A stretch of DNA of 27,509 nucleotides from Ephemerocybe angulata. Lineage: Eukaryota > Basidiomycota > Agaricomycetes > Agaricales > Psathyrellaceae. The translations under genes and the position numbers were made by a program. Where the stretch lies: the NCBI GenBank assembly GCA_013368325.1, contig JAACJK010000192.1:1-27509 (forward strand), given 5' to 3'. This document shows, one piece after another, positions 21,176 to 27,509 of this stretch (the first letter of the stretch is position 1; each line of letters starts with the position of its first letter). The notes beneath the pieces were generated by a model, which saw only the letters and a list, made by a program, of their open reading frames with translations, was not told the DNA's origin and did not search any database.

Positions 21176-24100
21176 TTAAACAGTGTTGTAGCTCGATACA
21201 TTCCCAAGAATAAGCTCATGGAACCAAATATCAAAGTCGTTCGTTTCAAGTTCTTCCATGTTAACAGAAGTGCGAAGAAGGGTTCGGAGATGATGGGTTA
21301 AAGGAATCTTGATCGTCTCAAAGCATGCTTGAATTGAAGCGGGCACCATGGCAGCAGACTCGGACGTTTGAGGACCGGCACTTTGGTACGGCACTTCAGT
21401 TATATAGATCTGTTGGTATCGCCAGGTCAGAGAGATAACTTAAAGGGGTCTAAAAAGGTGACTTACCTTGAACTCGACTGAAGGGGGCAAAAACTGGTCC
21501 TTGTAGTCTGAGACCGCTTGAATGAAAAGAAGCGCCCGAAGGATTGAATTATTGCGATGTTTCTCCCATGTCTCCTTGGTGATAAGGCCCTCTTTTATCA
21601 TGGGAAAAGGGTGCCCAGTACCTAGGAACCAGCGAGTAAAGGCAAGCTTAAAAAGAGAGGTAAAAGAATATCATCAGGCGCTTCTGACTCTGAAATGAAG
21701 ATGATCTGGGGTAGGACTGCTTCAGAGCGGAACACGGCAGTAGAGAAGAGTCCTTGAACAAGATCCATGGCACAGAGGCCATGTGTAGCCAAGAACTAAG
21801 GGCCAATTAGACGCACTCTTTACTTTATTGATGGTCGTGCGTACCTCGGTATCACAGATCGTCTCGTTCTGGGCTCCAGCAGGGATTCTGAACCCGTTTC
21901 GAAGAGCTATGTACCCCCGGTGTTCAGAGGGAACAGCAGTGCCACAGAAAAGTGCATTCATAAGCTGCATGCACAAGTTGCGATGGAGGTCCTTGGAGCG
22001 TGGCTCTCCAAAGTACGATCCCTGGTATCTAGTCAACGAATGTAGCGCAGAGTATTGTAATAGAAAACACACCATATGCTCAACTGTGTGGTCGATCTTG
22101 GATCTAAGTTGGGAGCCGAGTGGAAGCACAGTAGATGGCGTAAGGCGGCCAAGCTCTTCAATCATGCTGGCGCTATACGAATCAAATGCTTCTATATCCT
22201 CCTTCGTCAGGGTTGCTACAGCCTCGTCAACACCGTTTGCATCCCCAATGAAGGAAAACAGTGTCGCAGGATGCAGTCCAGCTGGCATGACGTTCATGTG
22301 GACGATAAACATGACAATAACAGTGCCTACAACCTTGAAGTGGTTGATGCTCGCTTGCGAAGTGCCAGTAATAGAAGAGAGAATTGGGAGGAGGTAGCCA
22401 GGTGCAGGTGCGGGTGTCCAAAAAAGGCCTTCCTTCAAGACGCTCTTGAGCATGGCGTAGAGAAGGCTTCGGAAAGGACCGGGGCCAGACGTTATAACCG
22501 TGTCGCGATCGTTGGTACTGGATTTGCAAACATGTTAGTAGATGTTATGGGTTAGAAAAGCAAGCTTGAAAGCGTACATTTTGAAGCTGGAACTAGTATT
22601 AAGGAGCTCAATCAAGGTAAGAGGAGGGCGCCCTTGGAAACGGGCGTGAGGGGGAGGTTCAAAGCTAGCAACTGTCCCTTGATGGAGCCGAGCGATAACA
22701 TCCAGCATAGCCTCTGCTCCAAGTTCTGCAGTCATTGCCCGCAGGGTGAACCCATCGAACCCACCAATGTCCTGAACCTTTGCTCCTACACCCTCTAACC
22801 ACCCATCTAACATCGCAAACTTATCCGAGTAGTCATAGACCTGAGATGAGTCTGTCAGCTCCCCAACAGCAACGTCTTGCCCCAGCCCTTCTTCGGCATT
22901 GTCGGAGGCAGCATCAGTGGACGGGGAGGTGACAGTGGCAGCGATAGGCACATGAGCTAGGTTAGATGCTGAAGCTCCAGTCGAAGGGGGGATGGCAGCA
23001 GTTAAGGGAATGTGGGGCGGTACAATGGGAGCGTGGATGACCGCTGCAGGTGCTGGCGCAGCTGCAAGTGGTGCAGGGGCGGGGGTGGGAGCGACTGTGG
23101 GAGCAGGAGGCCGGGTAGTTCGAGGGCCAAAGAGAAGCATCTGTATCGCAGCTATGTAAGAGAAGAGATATAGCACATCAAGATGAAAGAAATCTCACAG
23201 GAATGTCTTCGTCATCAGATAAAATGCTGATAGAATGCATTCTCCTGCGGTTGCGCGGTCGTTCGATGTGCTCACCGGACTGGACATGTGTGTGATTAGC
23301 CGCTAAATCCAAATGCAAAAGAACAGATCCACTCACGCCTGGAGTTGGGGGGTTGGACCTGCGAACAGCAGTAACCCTTGGCGTCTCTGGCGCCTGGCGC
23401 TCAACCTCCATGGGTGTATCCTCAACATTCTCCGTGTTTTGAGACGAGACGAGATCGAGCCAGTCATGCTCATCATGGCTCATGTCAAAATCTTGATCGT
23501 CAACCGCGGGGCCAGGACAAACATCCTCAATGCACGTTGAGGGATATTCAGGCGCCCTCGACCTTCCGGCAGGACGGCGCATGAGGTATAGAGGGGCGCA
23601 TACCCGGAATGGCATACACGGATGGGGCTGAGTATCGCCCAAAGATGGGACGGGGCCGACCAGGTGGTAATCGCGTGGATCTAAGAAGCAACCGTGAGTA
23701 TGAGGAAAAGTTTATTGCAAGTGGCAAATTAGAGACGTACAGAGGATGCGAAGCTGCCTTGAAGGGTCGAGTGGGTTGGTTGCGTAAATGTGGCAATCCG
23801 GATCAACGATCTTCTGACAGATCAAGTACAAGATAGGGGCTTGAGTATTCAAAAAGTAGGACGTGTTTGAGCTCTTTTCAGGGCGACGCCTTGACTTTGG
23901 GTTATTATAGAGCAGTCCGAAAGGGAAGTTGAGGAATTCAGCCTCGGACATGGACTCGATGGCTGCGGTAGCAAACCCAGGAATGCGATCATCACCGCCA
24001 ATGGTTGGAACAGCAATACCACCTTGAAGAAGAAGGTTATTGACCCGGACGGCAAGAGCAAGGATTTGCTGCGGCACGTCGCCTGCACTGTCAAGGGCAA

Positions 24101-25037
24101 ACTCGAGGTAAAGACCATGTGCCTTGCATTGCCGTATCATGGAAGGGGTCTCTTCCTCGAGGAGAGTGTACCACTCGGGGACCCGGCCCCGAAGTCACTT
24201 TCAGCGTTGAGGCCTGCATTCTGTGAGGTCCAGGGCCCAGTAGTAAGCATGACATGCGTGATATAAGGATTAAACAACAAAACTCACGATGCTAATTGGC
24301 ATGATGCATAAGTCGATAGTAAGAACCGTCGACTCCGGGGGGGTTTCAACCTCGGTGCTACTCTTTGGAATGTTGTAGTTGTTGACCGTGGCACGGCTCA
24401 TCTTGCTCGAGCTTGCCTTTCGCTTGGCTTGGACGGCAGCCTGGGTCTGGGATGCTGGGACAAACCCAGACGGTGGACGAAGCGAGCGATAGGCTTTACC
24501 ACTCTGGTCTGGCTGATGGTCGAAACAGAACCTTGAGTCGCCGGGGGTCCAGTCATGGAAGAACTGTGGATCGTCCAGCGGCCAGGAACAGAGGGACAGT
24601 CTGAGTTGCAGGGAGTGCAGTAGAGATGGAGGGTAGAGTCGCTACTGGGACTTGGGCACCATTTTCAGTAGGCTGAATAGAGTCGTGCGCAACCCAAGGG
24701 GCCCGGCATCCAGCACAGACACTAGTACGGGCATTAAGTGCCAGACCCTAATCAAGCGTCGTCGAGTTAGCATAGGGAAGAACCTCTGACAGAAAAATAG
24801 GCTTACAATCGCCAGGACAAATCCACCACATCCATTTCTGACACTTCCACCTTTAAACTCGCCCGGAGCAGGAGTTATCTCGTGCTTATAATACGCATCG
24901 CCGCAGACACATGCCTGGGTCGGTGAGCTGGCAGTGAAAATTGCTCCAGTAGCAGTTATGTCGGCAATAAAGGTTCGGCAGTGACAGCCATCTGCAAGAC
25001 AGGCACTACGGCCACGTAGGGTTGACAGGGCAGCCAT
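21176..25037 (-). CDS. HECT-like protein with Cys-rich N terminus
   Basis: A long multi-exon gene (~1,080 residues). Exons read as 24807-25037, 24646-24747, 24288-24563, 23741-24220, 23337-23680, 23199-23279, 22578-23140, 22073-22517, 21845-22021, about 21467-21795, and 21176-21409. Most joins keep phase. The N terminus has zinc-type clusters (CLADGCHCRTF, ACVCGDAYYKHE, VCAGCRAPWVAHD). A mid-region (LTIDLCIMPI; PEWYTLLEEE; KAHGLYLEFALDS) looks like an alpha/beta fold, followed by a Pro/Ala-rich linker. The C-terminal third resembles a HECT ubiquitin-ligase domain: SGPGPFRSLLYAMLKSVL, HFKVVGTVIVMFIVHMNVMP, TKEDIEAFD, and near the end ACFETIKIP, where the Cys matches the position of the HECT catalytic Cys. 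Breaks: about 24190 (one base) and about 21650-21690 (indel or unclear intron). The 24564-24645 intron is weak. An in-frame Met lies upstream at 25337. Confidence 0.6.
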
Positions 25038-25339
25038 AGAGGGGAGCTTGGAAGCAAATATGCACGAATATGGAATCAAGGGCGAGGGAGAAAAGCAAGG
25101 GGGCAGGATTGCACCATCAAAACACAGACTTCCTAAGATTCCCAGACCTCCACAGGCGAAACACAGCCCACCAGACCACCAGCAGCCCTTGGTTGCGAAT
25201 AGCGGCTTTGCCTTAGAAAGCCGAAGATCCGGTGGGTTAGAGCCGAGCAGTGCCGTTGATTCCCGGACCTCATGCCGTGTCTTGGCAGCGTGGTACATAG
25301 CTTGAAGACTCTGGTTTCCCCTGGAGGAGGGTTTCATTA

Positions 25340-25544
25340 ACCTCTGAGCATAGGATAAGGCCTGATCACAGAAACATTGACATGCCTGCTAATGAATGTT
25401 AATGAACTTCCCCCGAGTGATGAGATCAGCAATATCAACCCATATGTGGAAGGTGGCGGTCCAGACTCAAGTCGGCTGATGGCCTCGGTGGCTTTTCATT
25501 ACTCTCATTTCATTGCTTTCCTTTCACTGATCCTGATGCAATGC
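25340..25544. other. Right subterminal region, no gene seen
   Basis: AT-rich DNA between the HECT-like gene and the right inverted repeat, with TTAATGAAC, TTCATTAC and TTTCATTG words like those inside the left end. It presumably carries the promoter of the HECT-like gene. Confidence 0.4.
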
Positions 25545-25809
25545 ATCTGATTTTTGTCCAAGAAAGCCTTCCATACTCCTCACCTCCCTCAAAGCTATGC
25601 ACCAGTGCCGTAGCGCTATTTTCCAAAAACATATTCCCTCAAACTTTGATACTTTGCCCCAGAATCTTGACTATTGGAAGAGGCGCCCAACGATGCCGAA
25701 CTTGAACTCCGTTCGGCCATCGCTTTGGTTTGAGGGGCATCACCTGGCGGCGGGCGCCCTCTTGTTCGCTCCCACACTTGCTTGTTCCACGCGGTTTCTA
25801 AGGCGCACA
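25545..25809 (-). repeat. Right terminal inverted repeat
   Basis: Complement of the left end, with the same ordered blocks (TTCTAAGGCGCACA at the tip; CCTCTTGTTCGCTCCCACAC; GAGGCGCCCAAC; ATTTTTGTCCAAGAA). It is longer than the left copy because of extra bases between blocks. The tip is followed by TTAA. Confidence 0.8.
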
Positions 25810-25813
25810 TTAA

Positions 25814-26019
25814 GGCGCGCCGCGCACATGACCTAACGGAGGGGCCGACAGGGGCCGACACTGTGAGAGGGATTCTGAGCTGTGCACCCTGAGTGTGCAG
25901 GATTGACCTGTGATCTTTCATCATCACACATATCGAGAAGCTGTGGAAGCTGTGGCTTACATGTTCCAGGAACACATCAGATTGTAATGGACATACATTG
26001 GTTGAGTTTCAAGGCTAAA
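25814..26019. other. Right flank, no gene seen
   Basis: Non-coding. It includes two adjacent copies of GGGGCCGACA at about 25841-25860. Confidence 0.4.
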
Positions 26020-26692
26020 TGGATGACTTCCCGCCGCATTTAGGATCCTAAACTATTTCTAAAGGCCTGTCATCGGAGATTGAAAAAGATCTAGCTTTCT
26101 GTTTTCTAAACCGTCGACCAGCTACGATTGCAAGCCTTGTTGAGAGCAAGGAGAGAGCCGTGCGGAGATGTCTCCCGAATAGAGATAGGGCACCCTTTTC
26201 GGAGCCGCCTTCTCTTCGAGCACTTATATCAACTGGAAACTACTATCAGTCGCTTACCGATGCTATACCTCCAACAAAGGTCTCCAGTACCGTCGAATCG
26301 TCTGCTTGACACTCAGAAGGTCTTGCCAAGAACTTTGAAGTCATTGATTCGTCCCCATTTGTCTCGCCTAAGTCTAGGAAATACAGTTTGAGTCTAGAGG
26401 AGGGGTACTTACCCCTCCTCCAGACTAAAATCTAGGAAGGCCTCGCAATTGATGCACTTTGACGTCGGGCCCTTTCGCTGTCTCCAACAGGCAGGAGGTC
26501 GAGGCGGCATTCCGGCTTGATAGGTTTAGAAAATAGTTATGGTTTCTAAACAGCGGCGGGAAGTCATCCATTGATGCACTTTGACGTCGGGCCCTTTCGC
26601 TGTCTCCAACAGGCAGGAGGTCGAGGCGGCATTCCGGCTTGATAGGTTTAGAAAATAGTTATGGTTTCTAAACAGCGGCGGGAAGTCATCCA
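26020..26692. mobile_element. Small TIR element with duplicated right end
   Basis: The left end TGGATGACTTCCCGCCGC (26020) is matched in inverted form at 26553-26570 and again at 26675-26692. Similarity continues inward in TTTAGAAA/TTTCTAAA-type words. The unit is 551 bp to the first right end or 673 bp to the second. A 38-bp hairpin with one bulge (GAGGAGGGG against CCCCTCCTC) lies at about 26390-26427. The 87-codon frame inside has no recognisable motif, so it is probably non-autonomous. No clear target duplication seen. Confidence 0.65.
26449..26692 (+). repeat. Two tandem 122-bp copies, apparently identical
   Basis: Positions 26449-26570 and 26571-26692 read the same throughout by eye, from TTGATGCACTTTGACGTCGG to GGGAAGTCATCCA. 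Each copy ends with the right inverted end of the small element, so this is a recent duplication of that end. Confidence 0.9.
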
Positions 26693-26698
26693 ATATTA

Positions 26699-27188
26699 GG
26701 GGAATTCAAAGTTAACGCAACGACCGTTTAAAACGAAGGACCTTGTTTAGCTTTGAAAAAACGGTCGTTTCATGTTTGACATCCCCCGTTTATTTCTTCG
26801 TTTCGAAACAGAGCGGGGTTTAATTCAACTAGCGTAGGGCGGCTTGACCCTCCGCCGCGCTTGATCAGAAGTCAGATTAGATAGTGATTGCCCACTCTCC
26901 CCTTTCCATCGTATATTTGCCCCTCTCCTCCCTCCCTGACCAATGTCACGAGTGACGCAACGGCACCAGGATACCAATTCACTGCTAAAAATCTATCTTG
27001 GCCGAGCTTTTAGCTCAATTTGAAGCTCGGCAATTGCCGTAGTTCGTTTCTCCGCTTTGATGCCGAGCCCGGCAAAAGTGCATCAGCAAGGCGCAGAAAT
27101 CTCTGTTTTGCTTTTCTCGGGAAAACTGCAACGAACCGAAACGAAATCGTTCGTTTTAAACGGCCGTTGCGTTAACTTTGAATTCCCC
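26699..27188. mobile_element. 490-bp TIR element (MITE-like), TA flanked
   Basis: The two ends are inverse copies over 39 bp with one mismatch. Each starts GGGGAATTCAAAGTTAACGC and runs through CCGTTTAAAACGAA. Both sides are bordered by TA (26697-26698 and 27189-27190), as for Tc1/mariner-type targets; a 3-bp ATT duplication fits equally if the ends are moved. There is no coding capacity, so it is non-autonomous. Confidence 0.8.
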
Positions 27189-27211
27189 TATTCAGCCATC
27201 TATTTGAGCCA

Positions 27212-27509
27212 TCAGACGATAGGATACAGATAATCGCCCATAAGGCCTGCCCAGATAATCCACCCCAGCTTTCCGTTACGATTGAAGTTGTCTGAGAAAG
27301 GATGATATCAGCAATCCTCTAACAAACGAGAGTTCGATGTTTGCGCCATACCCCAGCAGCTCTGCGGAACATCGAGATCAACGGTCAAGTATTTGCCAGA
27401 CAAGGTGCGCCATCGCTCCCCCGATAGAAAGGACGAAGTAGAACGGCCCTTGTCCATTGAAGTACCCTGCAAGGCCCATCGCAGCGACAAAGACTACGCC
27501 ACAGGCCAC
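27212..27509 (-). CDS. UbiA/COQ2-type prenyltransferase, 3' end only, frame break
   Basis: The 3' part of a polyprenyl-transferase of the UbiA superfamily. These membrane enzymes attach prenyl chains to aromatic acceptors, as in ubiquinone or meroterpenoid synthesis. Visible family features are AGYFNGQGPFYFVLSIGGA (a membrane segment), HLVWQI, TVDLDVPQSCW and, after a 60-nt intron (27292-27351, GTATGG...CTCAG), NFNRNGKLGWIIWAGLMGDY before the stop at 27212-27214. The frame changes between HLVWQI and TVDLD near 27389, as if one extra base were present. The remainder lies outside the window. It is either a pseudogene or a real gene with a sequence error; I cannot tell whether it is primary or secondary metabolism. 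Confidence 0.75.

Larger units (their letters stand above)
3402..25813. mobile_element. 22.4-kb TIR element with rve integrase and TET-like cargo
   Basis: Positions 3406-25809 appear to be one large DNA element. The left end begins TGTGCACCTTAGAA. The right end, read inward on the minus strand, begins TGTGCGCCTTAGAA, so the unit starts TG and ends CA. Each end is flanked by TTAA (3402-3405 and 25810-25813), a possible 4-bp target duplication. The inverted repeats continue inward with indels for about 200-260 bp. The interior encodes an rve/DDE integrase, which typically acts on TG...CA ends and makes 4-6 bp duplications. It also encodes a TET/JBP-like dioxygenase, a HECT-like protein, a KOW-like protein, an F-box protein and two unrecognised proteins. 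I find no protein-primed DNA polymerase, capsid, tyrosine recombinase or KDZ transposase. Ginger-like elements are the nearest class by integrase and ends. A composite of nested insertions is the main alternative. Confidence 0.6.

Noticed and set aside
3406..25809. A Starship or Polinton/Maverick element
   Set aside because: No DUF3435-type tyrosine recombinase, which Starships need, and no protein-primed DNA polymerase, capsid, packaging ATPase or protease, which Polintons carry. Large size alone is not enough.
3402..25813. A piggyBac element because of the flanking TTAA
   Set aside because: No piggyBac transposase is visible. The TG...CA ends and the rve integrase fit a retroviral-type integrase better, and TTAA may be a chance 4-bp target.
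26128..26391. 87-codon frame as a transposase of the small element
   Set aside because: Too short and without any catalytic motif; the element looks non-autonomous.

Overview
The window reads as nuclear DNA of an agaricomycete (mushroom-type basidiomycete). Genes are split by many 44-67 nt introns with GTRAGT donors, CTNAC-type branch points and YAG acceptors. The gene families also fit: a DUF6533 membrane protein, an F-box protein, a TET/JBP-like dioxygenase and an rve-type integrase of the kind seen in Agaricomycete repeats. There is no bacterial-style operon structure. All calls come from reading the sequence by eye; exon borders were checked by splice signals and reading frame only.

Layout. 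Positions 1-3405 are left flank, with a tRNA-Ala(CGC) and a DUF6533-type membrane protein gene on the minus strand. Positions 3406-25809 look like one 22.4-kb mobile element. Its two ends share an imperfect terminal inverted repeat of roughly 200-260 bp, start and finish TG...CA, and are each bordered by TTAA. Inside, from left to right: an unrecognised ~750-residue protein (minus); a TET/JBP-like 2OG-Fe(II) dioxygenase with an acidic and Arg-rich tail (minus); a GC-rich, intron-signal-dense repeat block at about 10.3-15.6 kb; a short F-box protein (minus); a KOW-like protein (plus); an unrecognised 420-residue protein (minus); an rve/DDE integrase (minus); and a large HECT-like protein with a Cys-rich N terminus (minus). 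Positions 25810-27509 are right flank: a small TIR element with a tandemly duplicated 122-bp end, a second 490-bp TIR element flanked by TA, and the 3' end of a UbiA/COQ2-type prenyltransferase gene.

How the parts may work together (inference): the integrase would mobilise the whole unit through its TG...CA inverted ends. The dioxygenase (DNA base oxidation), HECT-like and F-box proteins (ubiquitin pathway) and KOW-like protein would be accessory or captured functions acting on host chromatin or on protein turnover. This cargo with an rve integrase inside one TIR unit is the main candidate for an undescribed system. Several genes, including the prenyltransferase outside the element, need one-base corrections to stay in frame, so decay and sequencing indels cannot be told apart here.
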